From positions 68,983,453 through 69,047,452 of the forward strand of contig CM049311.1 of the NCBI GenBank assembly GCA_026874595.1: a DNA stretch of 64,000 bases, in the 5' to 3' direction. This document shows positions 36,702 to 43,661 of this stretch, piece after piece. Position numbers and translations under genes: made by a program. Below the pieces are notes generated by a model that made no database searches, was not told the origin of the DNA, and worked only from the letters and a program-made list of their open reading frames with translations. How positions within the stretch are numbered: the stretch's first letter is position 1; each line of letters starts with the position of its first letter. Origin of the DNA: Sipunculus nudus (taxonomy: Eukaryota; Annelida; Sipuncula; Golfingiida; Sipunculidae).

Positions 36702-37676
36702 CGTTTTATTTTGACAGATGGCCCTTCTACCTCGGTGGAGAACGAGTTCCGATGCTGATCTATTTTAGTACAGTAGCGATGTCCAAATCCGCGAAGAAAC
36801 CCTGTGTTTCCACATTTCATGGAGTTCTCCATACAGTTGTAGTACTCACAGTCTCCTCTCTCAACCAGAGCCTGGGGATGTGAACAACCAGCATTCTGTG
36901 TCCTCGATCTAACAGTATTTCAAAATCAGAAGTTTATTAACCCTGCAACATTAGCTCCTACGGAATCAGAACAATTTAAAACTCCTTATACACTACTGGC
37001 CAGTTGCTTTATACTCGACTTAACTTGTTGTTAAGTGTAATATTTTTAACTTTTTTTACCTACTTTACAGATCTTTAAAAATTGTGAGTACACATATATT
37101 TCTTTAATATTTTATTACTAGCTTTTTTATAATAATCTGTTAAAATGGAAATGGATGAAAGTGATCGGAACTGTACAGGGTGACCTCTGGTAGAGATTTG
37201 CCACATCAATTATTCGAGTACATGGATCAAGTGGAACTGAAGTGTACTTTTTGTATTTAGCTGACTTCCTGGTTAGTATAAACCACTCTAAACAAAGGAC
37301 ACGATGAACATGGCTTGAATAACGATATAATTAGGTCATGTAAATGTTTTACCTGAACCCTTGATTAAATGACGCAGTCACTGAAAAGGCGGTACAAATT
37401 AACATTTAGACCCAAAGAGTCAAACCCTAATTTAGTAAAGATTGGCAACAAATGGCATTTACACTTTTACCTTGCATCACTAATGCGCAATTCATTTTAC
37501 TTAGTTTTAATACTTGTATACGCTACATGTATTTGAAACTAAAAATAAAACAAGAATTGCACAACGCGCATCGTCTTTGATCGATAATGTTTTATGTATT
37601 TGTCTATATACAAACCTGTGGTCGAAATGATGACCAGCAGGACAACTGACCACGGAAAATGGTCCCTCACGTCCAT
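10767..37676 (-). CDS. Gene B: predicted secreted protein with two stanniocalcin-like modules and a ComEC-type metallo-beta-lactamase domain (11 exons)
   Basis: Exon model on the minus strand: 37612-37676, 36731-36908, 35688-35933, 34506-34647, 33537-33730, 32839-33274, 27790-27936, 18368-18969, 16979-17175, 16408-16470, 10767-10905. Every boundary has AG/GT and all phases match; the sum is 2409 nt. Domains in order: signal peptide, two stanniocalcin-like modules (exons 2-4 and 5-6), a cysteine-rich exon, a metallo-beta-lactamase fold (exons 8-9), and a conserved C-terminal tail. One problem: exon 7 ends in T and exon 8 begins with AG, giving TAG. With exon 7 the product stops at about 469 aa without the enzyme domain; without it the frame stays open for about 753 aa. 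That exons 1-6 and 8-11 form one transcript is inference from strand, order, phase and the locus C remnant. Two separate genes is the alternative. Confidence 0.65.
10906..12135. other. Gene B intron 10, 3' part
   Basis: Non-coding. Holds a CT run near 11013-11033 followed by a degenerate CAT/CGT tract. Near 11881-11935 a sequence beginning CAGATGGCACC resembles a dispersed repeat also seen near 47161, including the phrase ACCAGTCAAAT. Confidence 0.5.
12136..12239 (+). repeat. 5' LTR, truncated
   Basis: Aligns with the first roughly 100 bp of the 3' LTR, from TGTAGTATAT through GTGGCTCCAT. After 12239 it runs straight into gag coding sequence, so the rest of the LTR, the primer-binding site and the 5' part of gag are deleted. 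Confidence 0.8.
12255..12400 (+). pseudogene. gag zinc-knuckle fragment
   Basis: The plus-strand translation shows two CCHC-like clusters, CLRCGGEHPPSSC and CYRCNQTGHT, then a stop. This is the nucleocapsid end of gag. The upstream capsid region is absent, consistent with the deletion that truncated the 5' LTR. Confidence 0.65.
12500..12748 (+). pseudogene. gypsy aspartic protease domain
   Basis: An open frame of 82 codons with the active-site motif VDTGAS after a hydrophobic strand, as in retroviral-type pepsins. The frame ends at a TAA before the reverse transcriptase begins. Confidence 0.75.
12790..13724 (+). pseudogene. gypsy reverse transcriptase, broken
   Basis: Translation in changing frames gives ARPDPYALREAVDREL, then HSEWASP, then LCGDFKVSVN and LPSAEDLFAQPAGGKY, typical of Ty3/gypsy reverse transcriptases. 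Stops interrupt it near 13247 and 13321. The segment around 13375-13440, where the catalytic YxDD belongs, is scrambled. From 13440 on, the connection to RNase H is readable (VKPEKCQFGQ, LRSWVGLIKFYG). Confidence 0.8.
13735..13990 (+). pseudogene. gypsy RNase H domain fragment
   Basis: Contains the TDHKPLLTILG motif, then AARLQR, a stop codon, and AAYRYQIEYC with NADALS, the usual junction of RNase H and integrase in this family. The first acidic catalytic region is not recognisable. Confidence 0.7.
13991..15170 (+). pseudogene. gypsy integrase, broken
   Basis: The zinc-binding end (LHEEHLGI, then CEVCQAQ) and the catalytic core (VSDNGPQFTSSVFKDFL; HPASNGAAE) are recognisable in three frames. 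The core open frame ends at 14812, and a C-terminal part reading VKTQGADKMLHVDHIRS follows near 15115-15168. Frame changes near 14383 and 14500 disable it. Confidence 0.78.
15448..15672 (+). repeat. 3' LTR, apparently full length
   Basis: Begins TGTAGTATAT and ends AAATGTAACA, giving TG...CA ends over about 225 bp. A C-run follows directly at 15673-15687. Confidence 0.75.
15885..16240 (-). mobile_element. tRNA-derived SINE in gene B intron 10
   Basis: On the minus strand the 5' end reads GGAGCGTGGTGGCGTAATGG followed by TTAGTGCGCTGGACTC, which looks like a tRNA A-box region, then a degenerate B-box near 16170-16190. The body that follows has no coding potential. The tRNA cloverleaf is degraded and followed by unrelated sequence, so this is a SINE and not a working tRNA gene. 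The 3' end is uncertain. Confidence 0.65.
16408..16470 (-). CDS. Gene B exon 10
   Basis: A 63-nt exon between acceptor TTTGTAG and donor GA|GTAAGT. It codes TLVRPDQGVSSLQSTYKCYD and is phase 2 at both ends. Gene A has a matching exon at 54982-55059 (ending SSLQSKFTCYN), 15 nt longer. The shared SSLQS...CY core and identical phases support it despite its small size. Confidence 0.75.
16471..16978. other. Gene B intron 9
   Basis: About 500 bp of AT-rich sequence. No feature recognised. Confidence 0.5.
16979..17175 (-). CDS. Gene B exon 9: second half of the metallo-beta-lactamase fold
   Basis: Acceptor ATTATAG, donor AA|GTAAAT; phase 0 in, phase 2 out. It codes KSTVYKVAHHGAV, then IGPKAVIASAMLNFSNFGHP. 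The HHG motif followed by P-K-A-V-I-x-S and a G-H-P close to the end is the usual C-terminal half of ComEC/Rec2-type metallo-beta-lactamase domains, where the histidine of HHG contributes to the active site. Gene A's exon at 58377-58576 has the same motifs and phases. This exon is 3 nt shorter. Confidence 0.85.
17176..18367. other. Gene B intron 8
   Basis: Non-coding; includes a G-run at 17430-17446 and a TC-rich tract near 17470. No recognisable element. Confidence 0.5.
18368..18969 (-). CDS. Gene B exon 8: metallo-beta-lactamase core
   Basis: Acceptor GATTCCAG, donor GAT|GTATGT; 602 nt, the same length as the gene A exon at 59191-59792. Motifs in order: LPTGQGDAHVLQCPNG and SIIDLGG (N-terminal strands), ISHNDLDHYNLL (an H-x-D-x-D-H metal-binding motif), NVDSLLFKV and VLMPGDFED (the G-D near the second metal ligand). 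These are the marks of the ComEC/Rec2 branch of the metallo-beta-lactamase superfamily. Cysteines at CGINRSTC and GGC suit an extracellular, disulfide-bonded protein. The open frame continues past the donor to 18062, but that tail is intron read-through: gene A shares the sequence only up to the splice site. Substrate is unknown; ComEC relatives point to nucleic acid. Confidence 0.87.
18970..19786. other. Gene B intron 7, 3' part
   Basis: No gene. The stretch 19080-19540 is richer in G+C and CpG than its surroundings and contains short palindromes such as GAACGTCGTTC; it may be an old unclassified repeat. Confidence 0.45.
19857..20000. repeat. DIRS left inverted terminal repeat
   Basis: Sequence from TCTGTATTAATGAGAAT through CTGTAATCACT is repeated in inverse orientation at 24441-24582 with scattered substitutions. 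Outside it, 19807-19856 (CCATTCCCTCCCTG onwards) is unique to this end and is matched only by the internal complementary region. Confidence 0.88.
20045..20158. repeat. DIRS internal complementary region
   Basis: The first part (AATACAGAAAAGCTC to GGGAGGGAATGG) is the reverse complement of the left outer end. The second part (TTATTACGTAAACATAAT to TTAATGAGAAT) is the reverse complement of the right outer end. Such a joined copy of both ends is diagnostic for DIRS1-like elements and is thought to template closure of a circular DNA intermediate. Confidence 0.88.
20192..21226 (-). pseudogene. DIRS tyrosine recombinase, frameshifted
   Basis: The segment around 20900 reads LASAGRRSELHAL, containing the first catalytic arginine of tyrosine recombinases. 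Near 20470 the minus strand reads KAHDVRAIS, the H-x-x-R motif. Near 20385-20400 YWKSPSTFTLFYL supplies the tyrosine nucleophile. These three parts lie in different frames, so at least two frame disruptions separate them. Confidence 0.8.
21233..22900 (-). pseudogene. DIRS reverse transcriptase and RNase H
   Basis: The reverse transcriptase is readable at 22237-22761: KVDLTDAYFHVPIHP, FRALPFGINVAPWIFT and the catalytic LLPYLDDWLVHA, close to other DIRS polymerases. RNase H-like sequence follows (CTVFTDVSLLSWGAHM near 22050; SPSERLLHVLELCAV). A frame change near 22760 separates it from the upstream segment ending GFYSHLFLVP. Confidence 0.83.
22834..24097 (-). pseudogene. DIRS gag-like region and polymerase leader
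   Basis: Two overlapping open frames (24097 to about 23744, and 23671 to 23117) code serine/arginine/proline-rich protein with a helical central part (TINDIWQASAHDCAELQHV). From 23358 to 22834 the frame contains GARLGAHFPTWVGV, which resembles the leader before DIRS reverse transcriptases. Assignment as gag rests on position, not on a recognised domain. Confidence 0.6.
24441..24582. repeat. DIRS right inverted terminal repeat
   Basis: Reverse complement of 19857-20000. The outer extension to about 24609 (ending TTTACGTAATAA) differs from the left end and is matched inside the internal complementary region. Confidence 0.88.
24610..25609. other. Gene B intron 7, middle part
   Basis: One kilobase of AT-rich intron between the DIRS element and the tandem array. 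I searched it on the minus strand for a second cysteine-rich exon, as in gene A, and found none. Confidence 0.5.
25610..27790. repeat. Tandem array, nine copies of a 242-bp unit
   Basis: The phrase ACAGACTAGGTCTTGAACGG recurs at exactly 242-bp steps (for example ending at 25620, 25862, 26104, 26346). Copies 2-9 are nearly identical; copy 1 has several substitutions and copy 9 at least one. There is no open frame. The array's right edge coincides with the splice donor of gene B exon 7, so in gene orientation it begins at the first intron base and each copy repeats the GTAATGCTCAAGG donor-side sequence. Near-identity indicates recent amplification or homogenisation. Confidence 0.97.
27790..27936 (-). 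CDS. Gene B exon 7: cysteine-rich cassette exon
   Basis: Acceptor TTCCACAG, donor AT|GTAATG; 147 nt, phase 1 at both ends. It codes SDCEALGGRCESV, then HKICDGPSNIVC. Gene A has a close match at 63503-63658 (DADCEALGGRCESV, KICDGPANRVC) and a more distant one at 62964-63083. Compared with gene A this copy lacks the sixth cysteine and has a different 3' end, just where the tandem array begins. Joined to exon 8 it produces TAG; skipped, exons 6 and 8 join as GAG in an open frame. It may be an alternative exon that switches off the enzyme domain, or a damaged exon. The fold is not recognised. Confidence 0.72.
28117..32556. mobile_element. Foldback element with long inverted arms made of tandem subrepeats, in gene B intron 6
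   Basis: The left edge reads AGTCCGGGGGCTG and the right edge is its near reverse complement. Further in, TATGTCCCCTAATTTTGACT (near 28152) and its reverse complement (near 32495) continue the match, followed by CTTGGGTAGACATCCTGG against its complement near 32440-32455. Both arms consist of units of about 150-160 bp carrying ATATGGC...CAATATGGCCGC (left, near 28266, 28420, 28570, 28728) or the reverse complement (right, near 31590, 31757, 31920, 32080, 32242, 32400). No transposase is seen. A target duplication is not obvious. Confidence 0.8.
28860..31150. other. Loop of the foldback element
   Basis: Non-coding, built of loosely repeated phrases such as CCTAGTTTCAGGTTTCCAAGG and TCTAGGTCAAAC, related to dispersed repeats at 55.5-58.1 kb. 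No transposase or other open frame of note. Confidence 0.45.
32557..32838. other. Gene B intron 6, 5' part
   Basis: Short spacer with a C-run at about 32647-32660; nothing else recognised. Confidence 0.5.
32839..33274 (-). CDS. Gene B exon 6: second stanniocalcin-like module, main part
   Basis: Acceptor ATACATGCAG, donor GAG|GTATGG; 436 nt, phase 0 in and 1 out. It codes STWVQDYHKCLMNELRSLY, then a cysteine series C-ATLHAFMSDKRQAC-MITAEMC, and ends with CQCRALPDGTC and VVHDCNGNSYYVMN. The W...KC...C...C...C spacing parallels exon 3 (KKWAEELKKC...C...CYVSNQPSFC) and the stanniocalcin pattern. The part after residue 100 has no counterpart in the first module and leads into the cysteine-rich exon. 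Confidence 0.75.
33537..33730 (-). CDS. Gene B exon 5: start of second stanniocalcin-like module
   Basis: Acceptor TTACTCCAG, donor ATG|GTAAGA; phase 1 in, 0 out. It codes VTLRNGKNVEAECQ, then NGDCRFFECFERKFPC. The motif G-D-C-x-[FY]-[FY]-x-C-x-E matches exon 2 (GDCEYYNCMEN), showing an internal duplication. Conservation after the first four cysteines is weak. Confidence 0.73.
33771..33870. repeat. (AAT)n microsatellite
   Basis: Imperfect AAT repeat about 100 bp long in intron 4, close upstream of exon 5. Apparent open frames of Y and I repeats across it are artefacts. Confidence 0.93.
34506..34647 (-). CDS. Gene B exon 4: end of first stanniocalcin-like module
   Basis: Acceptor TCCTTCAG, donor CAAG|GTATAT; 142 nt, phase 0 in and 1 out. 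It codes ISDSARSCMYSEYSTSLGN, then FIDTMTGLLPTN. One cysteine. Order and phases fit exactly between exon 3 (phase 0 out) and exon 5 (phase 1 in). Confidence 0.7.
35688..35933 (-). CDS. Gene B exon 3: core of first stanniocalcin-like module
   Basis: Acceptor CCTGGTCAG, donor CAG|GTAATA; 246 nt, phase 0 at both ends, 82 codons. It codes GKKWAEELKKC, then CHSL, then CYVSNQPSFCKI. Following exon 2's SFSTE, the joined STEGKKW...LKC with later single cysteines spaced 15-16 and 14 residues apart and a C-Y-x6-C matches the core of stanniocalcins (F-x-T-x-G-K, ...LKC..., ...C..., C-Y...C). Stanniocalcins are secreted glycoprotein hormones in vertebrates; whether this protein is a hormone, a toxin-neutralising or a feeding protein cannot be read from the sequence. 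Confidence 0.78.
36638..36697. repeat. (AT)n microsatellite beside exon 2
   Basis: About 60 bp of AT dinucleotides in intron 2, only about 35 bp from the exon 2 donor. Confidence 0.95.
36731..36908 (-). CDS. Gene B exon 2: start of first stanniocalcin-like module
   Basis: Acceptor TACTGTTAG, donor GAG|GTAGAA; 178 nt, phase 2 in and 0 out. It codes SRTQNAGCSHPQ, then GDCEYYNCMENSMKCG and GHRYC, ending NSFSTE. The C-x-E-N-S-x-C signature is shared with stanniocalcins. Exon 1 ends in phase 2 only if the donor GTATAT is used, which fixes that donor choice. Confidence 0.75.
37612..37676 (-). CDS. Gene B exon 1: start codon and signal peptide
   Basis: ATG at 37676 opens MDVRDHFPWSVVLLVIIST, a charged start followed by a hydrophobic core: a typical secretory signal. 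The donor is GGTTT|GTATAT (phase 2). An alternative donor four bases earlier (CAG|GTTTGT) would put exon 2 out of frame. A possible acceptor TTTATTACAG lies about 30 bp upstream of the ATG, so an untranslated exon may precede it. A decayed copy lies at 5026-5090. Confidence 0.72.
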
Positions 37677-38974
37677 GATTCAGAGTGATAATCAAATAAA
37701 CGAAATCTGTAATAAATTACCATGGACATCCCAAACTATCATGCTTTAATTAATTCTATTTAAAAATTCAGTGTTTTATTAATATACAGTCTTACAAAAT
37801 GAACCTTTAATCGCGTATATCATGTACATTTGCGATCTAATAATAAATATTCTTGTAGCTGCATGTTTTTTAAGTTTCTGTTAGAGGTTCTGCTGATTTG
37901 TTCTCGGTTGATTGTCAAAATTTCCCAGCCCTAATTTAATTTCTTCTGGATAAAGTAAAATATACTGTACCTTGCCGGTTCTGTCTGCCCTTCTATATGC
38001 ATGTACCTGCAGGTATAGACTGACAGAGTAACATAAGAATGTCCCCTGCTGTATTTTATTGGCCCTCAACCAGTTTGTTTACGTGACCACAGATTAAATG
38101 TGTGCCACTTGTTGCTCAAAGGCAAAGCAACAGGTTTATTTATGACATAGCAAATTACGTGTTAAAACTAGGCTGATTTTACATTCTCGACTGTCGACAT
38201 ATACACTTACAGAGGACACATGGTATTCCTTGTCTTGAGCTAATTGATTTATCTGGTTATTGTTCTATTGAATCACTGATTAGTCGTTCCATTGTTTAAG
38301 GCAGTTTAATCAAGCATTGTAACTAGGGCTTGTTAATCATGTCCACTTGGTTACAAGAGCAGTTCTGAGGAGGACGTTTAAGAATAATAAAGGTCAAGAT
38401 AAAGTTTTAATAAAAGAAATCTACAGACGGGTATTGTAAGAACAGATTACCATAGTTTCCACCTTTGATCAATGGATTGGCAACAGGTTTAACTTTCTTT
38501 TATAAAATCCTATTTAGGTTTAGGGCTCATTTGTAAAAGAAACAGACTCCGGGGTCTAATGGTCACTCTGTGCCGTACTCTGCATGACAGAGGGCGGTCC
38601 AGCATCTGTTTTGCACCCTGAATGTTTTGCATCTCCTTCCAGTCACATAGTCAGTAGTTGCAGCAACTCCTGGAATATATGACAGCCATAACTAATTAAT
38701 TAAAATGAAATAACATATAAATATCCATGAAGACAAAAGTTCGTACTCTCTCCATTTAATTTCACTTGCATAATGCTTTTCATGACATGAAAGCAGACGT
38801 TTGATTTTTTTTTTAGAAAAAATAAAAGCTCAATTATTAACATTCCCGTAAAATATTATGCTTATGGTTGCAGTTGTTCAAATATTTTGTAACAGACATT
38901 TCATCAGGTTTGCAATTAAATCTTTTAAATTTTGCGATGCACCAAATTTTAATTTCAGCGGAGACTTACTTACT
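37677..38974. other. Upstream flank of gene B
   Basis: The promoter must lie in or beyond this AT-rich stretch if there is no untranslated first exon. I cannot identify a TATA box or initiator with confidence. No coding sequence seen. Confidence 0.4.
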
Positions 38975-39165
38975 TACCTAATCCTCTGCGTGCTGCTGAG
39001 CATATAAGGCCGCTACCATTGATCTCCACTTTTGCCTGTCCTCTGCTGTTTTCTGGATGAATCTCCAGTCCCATCCTTGTTCCCGCAGTTCCTTCTCCAC
39101 TGATCTCCTCTATGTTTCCTTGGGTCTCCCCCGCGTTCTTCGACCATCAGAAGTAAATTTTAGGG
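38975..39165 (-). mobile_element. LINE 3' end fragment
   Basis: On the minus strand this codes, in one frame, RRTRGRPKET, then KELREQGWDWRFIQKTAED and RQKWRSMVAALYAQ, then a stop, followed by a GTAAGTAAGTAAG tail. An R-G-R-P-K motif followed by A-x-D-R-x-K-W-R close to a stop and a short tandem tail is common at the 3' ends of non-LTR retrotransposons. Only this end is present; the clade cannot be assigned. Confidence 0.6.
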
Positions 39166-39195
39166 CAGCAAAGACACCATTTTAAATAATGGCGT

Positions 39196-40549
39196 TGTCA
39201 CGGTCACCTTCCAGTCAAAAACTGAAACGGGATCGGACTTGTCTCAAGTTTTGAGGTGATTTCTAGGGATCGACTTTCATACCAGCATGGTAGAGAGAAG
39301 AGTCAAAGAGCTTAATAATACGTTTAATTACACAAAAAACAACAAAACAGATGAAATTTGAGTGGCATCAGTCTCCTGCAGACAGTTCCCGAAATACAAA
39401 GCCCGTATCATCAGAGGTACCGCACAAGGCAAGAGGGTAGATAAACAAACAGACCACAGCCCGAAAAATATAAACAATCCACTATTATCCCAAAAGATTA
39501 ACAATTCTATTTCGGTCACCTTAATAGATCGCTTGTGGATCTTTATCTGGACTTCTATATACTTTGATATACTGAAGTCAAGGTATAGATATTGTCAGGG
39601 GTACCATTTGACTTTTTATGTACCAATTAAATAAGGTCCATATTCTATACTTTGATCTCTTTATATTGAGGAGCAAAAGGACGTGTATGAATACTGGTAT
39701 ACAGCATAAACTTAGGAATATAGTCGGTACTTTAGAAATCCTGATAATACGAATTACACTACAGAGTCTTAGCATGCAGACTTCCAATATTACCATATCC
39801 TTTTACTGAGCTGCATTAACATAGGTTTTGTTGGGGTTTAAAGCAGTACATGCATAAAGGCTATCACAGACATCGACTAAATGGCCCTCCACTGGTTGGA
39901 CATACCACTCCACCACCAAAAGTCTGTCAAGACCAGGACAACATTCCCTCTCGCAGTTCGCCACCAGGAGTACCAGAATAAGCCAGTTCATACACACAAT
40001 GGTTAAAATATGCTGTAACTTTGCAAATAAATTTTAGTGTTTAAATTTGTCATGTTGGCAATGGTTTAAGAAATAGCTGGTCTCCCTTGATATCATAAAA
40101 CGATCCTCAGGTCCTATCATTGAAATGTCCAGCTACAGCAAGTGGTGAGCTCCACATACACATCCTTCTTGCCAACTGAAGCTTACATGCTGTCCAGTTT
40201 GCCTCAAGCAAGACCACTAAAACCCACAAAACCTGCTTACAATGAATAAGTGCAGCCCATGTATATTGCAAAGGAAAAAATGAAAAAGGCCGTGTGTAAG
40301 CAGCTTGCAATGGATGACTGGGCAAGGGTCACTGACAAAAAGGGACCCGCCAGGGTTAACAGGACAAGTGTACTCGCATACCTTAGTACAAAGGCACCCA
40401 GGACCCATACAAAATAGCCAAAAGTCCCTGTGTACAACATAAAAAAAACGTGTTGCCCCATCGGCATGACGTGGATAAATAATATTGAGTAGACCTGTAT
40501 ATGAGAGTCTATGTAAAAAAGGGGTAGCAGGTCTGTGAACTTTGTGACA
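39196..40549 (-). repeat. 3' LTR of the Gmr1-like element
   Basis: Alignable over its length with 45620-47021. It lacks a short stretch (about AGGTTCTTTTACAAT) near its start that the other LTR has, and carries further small indels. Confidence 0.92.
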
Positions 40550-40550
40550 C

Positions 40551-40583
40551 CACTCCCCCCCCCCCCCCCCCCCCCCATAGAGG
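40551..40583 (-). promoter_or_regulatory. Polypurine tract of the Gmr1-like element
   Basis: A G-run on the minus strand ending GGAGTGG sits directly upstream of the 3' LTR, the position of a plus-strand primer. Confidence 0.7.
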
Positions 40584-40657
40584 AAAGCTAAACAATGTTA
40601 AGTATATACACATCCACATAAAGACAGATGCCACTCAAGTTAATATACTGTTTCAGT

Positions 40658-42124
40658 TTACCAAGCTGGTACTCTGCTTAGAAAATCAGGACCACTGTTA
40701 GCACTACCAGGTATGGCTTCCACTTTAAACAAGTATTCTTGCAGCAGCATGGCCCAGCGCATTATGCGTTTGTAAAGGCATTTTGACTGGTTTATGTATA
40801 CCAATGGTTTATGATCCGTTTGAATAATAAACGGTCTGCCAAACAAATAAATGTCAAACTTGCATATCGCCCAAACAATTGCAAGAGCCTCTCTGTCAAT
40901 AGTTGAGTAATTGTGCTCCCTCTGAACAAGCTTCCGGCTTTCGTATGCTACAGGGTGCAGGGTCATATCCAAGGGTTGCATTAAGATGCCACAAATACCT
41001 TTTGTCAGAGGCGTCAGTTCTAAGTATAAATCCTCTGGAGGTATCAGGCAGCTGCAAGATGAGTGGCTTGATCAGCAGAGATTTCAACTGCTGAAGTGAT
41101 CTTTCTTGAGGTTCGCCCCATTTCACTTTGTTACTCTGTCCCTTTCGAGTTAAATCAGTGAAAGGGACGGTCACCTGTGCGTAATTATGGATAAACTTTC
41201 TGTAGTATCCCGTTAACCCTAGAAAGGATCTTACCTCCTTTTTGGTGGTTGGCCTTTCTCTGCTTTGAATTTTCTTCAACAACTCTGGGTCAGTGGCTAT
41301 TCTGCCCATCCCAACCTTATGACCTAAATAAACTGGTATCAGTAACCCCAATACTACACTTTGCTGGTTTAGCAGCCAGGTAGGCCTCTGAGAGAATGTT
41401 GAATACTCTAGTGAGCAGATCTTAATGTTCAGGCCAAGAGGTAGTATGGCAAAGTATATCATCCATGCAACAAATTACGTCATCAGTGTTTTCGAATAGC
41501 TTTCTCATCATGCGAGTAAAGACGGCTCCCGCTATTACCAAACCAAATGGCATTCTTCTAAACTGATATTGTCCCTCTGGTGTAACAAATGCAGTCATAT
41601 GCTTTGAGTCTTCTGACATGGGGATCTGCCTATAACTCTTTGTTAAATCAAGTTTAGAGAAATACTTACTGTTACGCAGTTGAGCAAACAGATCTTCTGG
41701 ATTTGGCATGGGTTCAGGGTCAAACATTACAACTTTGTTTAATTTGCGATAATCAATACAAAAAACGTACTGACCCATCTGGTTTTCGAACCATAACAAC
41801 AGGAGATGCATAACAGGAGTTAGACCTTTCATTGACTCCAGGGTAAGCATGTCTTTTGATTTCATTCCTCATGATTTCTCTGAGAGCATGTGGAACAGGA
41901 TAAGGTTTTGACCTTATCGGATGATGAGATGTTAGATTGAGGTCACATTCAATGACACTGGTTTCATTAGGAACATCTGTGAAAATATGTTCATATGTAT
42001 GAACTAGGGCTCTGACATCTTCTAACTGTTTAGGGAGTAGTGTGTCACAGATTTTAAAATTCTCTGGTCCCTGTTTACGTATCGAACTTGGTGAGGAAAT
42101 AACAGACATTCCATCATTACCCAA
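40658..42124 (-). pseudogene. Gmr1-like reverse transcriptase and RNase H
   Basis: Reverse transcriptase: SKPYPVPHALREIM, CYASPVVMVRKPDGS, FCIDYRKLNKVV, YFSKLDLTKSYRQIPM, RRMPFGL and the catalytic CMDDIL. Then the connection (LLKKIQSRERPTTKKEVRSF; LGLTGYYRKF) and RNase H (STIDREALAIVWAICKF, QTDHKPLVYI, FLSRVP). The parts lie in three frames with small overlaps, so there are at least two disruptions; catalytic residues are still visible. Confidence 0.85.
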
Positions 42125-43330
42125 CTATTTTGATGTACATTGCTACAGAGCTCAACAAGACCATCCTCTGACGGAAGGCTAATCTCTAAACTTGGAAGAT
42201 CAAATAGGCATGAGATTGTCTGGTCCTGATCGGGCTTCCTTGACATGTACTTTTTCAAGAGATTAATATGCAAGGTCTTTTCTTTGTGATTTACCTTCAC
42301 TTTGTAGTCGCAGTCGTTACACTTATCTAACACTTGATAAGGGCCCTTCCACTGCAAGAGTAACTTATTCCTGTTTGTTGGTAATAGTGCAAGGACTTTG
42401 TCGCCAACCTTTAGCGACCTTGGTTTTGTACCCCGATCATAATATTCCTTGTACCTCTTTAAGGCCTTACCTAGCATTTAACGAGCTAACTCGCAGGTTT
42501 CTTTCACCCTCTCTTTAAGGTCGACCACATATTGATATGTTTCTTGACCTCGGATTCTGTTCCTGTTTTGGTCAAAAGCTCTTTATGTACCCTCATGGGT
42601 CCCCTGACAGTTCTTCCGAACAACAACTCCATGGGGCCTCTCTGTATGCAAATAAAACCGGTGCCAGATAACGGTCCCAGTCTGATGGCTGCTCAGCACA
42701 CATCCTTTTAAGCATTGCTTTAAGACTCCCATTAAATCGTTCAATCATCCCGTTATACTTGGGGTTATATGGGCTTGTAGTCAATTGTTTGATACTGAGT
42801 AACCTGCTCACTTCTCTCATAATAGACGAGGTGAACTGGGAACCCATATCAGTAAGTACCTCATCCGGTATACCAAGCCTGCTGTATATATCAAGCAGTG
42901 CTTCTGCGACAGTTTCAGTTTCAATATTTGCTAGTGCAATCGCCTCAGGGTATCTGGTGGTATAATCCATAAGAGTGAAAATAAATCTCTTACCTCTGCT
43001 TGAGGCAGGGTAAATCGGACCGATAATATCCATTGAAATTCTTTTTAAGGGGTAACATACCTAGGGGTATTTCGGTACCTTTCCCTTTGGTATGGTTCTC
43101 TGACAGATGTCACATGACTTACAGAATTCAGACCCATCAGAATGTATACCTGGCCAATAAAATTGAGAGGTTACTCTATCAAGTGTTCTACTCACCTCCT
43201 GGTGTCCCGACATGATGCCTTCGTGAGCCAGTTTGATCACCTCACATCTATGACACTTTGGTACAATAACCTGTGTTATATACTTGCCTTGGACATGTTT
43301 GTCCTCCTGTGCCCTGACAAGGATATTGTG
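42022..43330 (-). pseudogene. Gmr1-like integrase
   Basis: Zinc-binding HHCC end: LAHEGIMSGHQ and CKSCDICQ. Catalytic core: MDIIGPI (first D), LTDMGSQFTSS (second D), GMIERFNGSLK (E). C-terminal part: KVGDKVLALLPTN and LLQWKGPYQVLDK, a GPY/F-type module. It ends just as the reverse transcriptase begins, overlapping in another frame. Breaks occur near 43030-43060 and 42480-42590. Confidence 0.87.
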
Positions 43331-43661
43331 TTTAGTCATAAATTTAAACTTACCCGGTGGATCTTTATTGACTTTAGCCCATAGATGAGCAATGGAGTCA
43401 TCTGCCTTCTGGGATTCCAGAAACTCTTTCTGGTCTACCGTTGCTATCACACTCGGCACCAGGAGAGGCTTTTGGGTTTTGGACTTACGTTTGGCAGCAG
43501 CTCTAGTCTCAACAGCACTCATTATGGCATCATCAAATGTCCAAGTATGATCGGGATCCCAAGGTTCTCTTGCACCTTCAATATTACCTGTGATTAAATC
43601 GTACACTGGAATAGTCATACATAAGGCTTCAACCTTACTTGTATAGAAAGGACAATCAACA

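Noticed and set aside
37507-37695. 62-codon open frame starting at 37695 as the start of gene B
   Set aside because: Its frame lacks a signal-like core and does not join exon 2; the ATG at 37676 in another frame gives a clear signal peptide and matching phase.
39803-39997. Small cysteine-rich secreted protein on the minus strand
   Set aside because: It lies within the 3' LTR of the Gmr1-like element; the corresponding part of the other LTR does not keep the frame.
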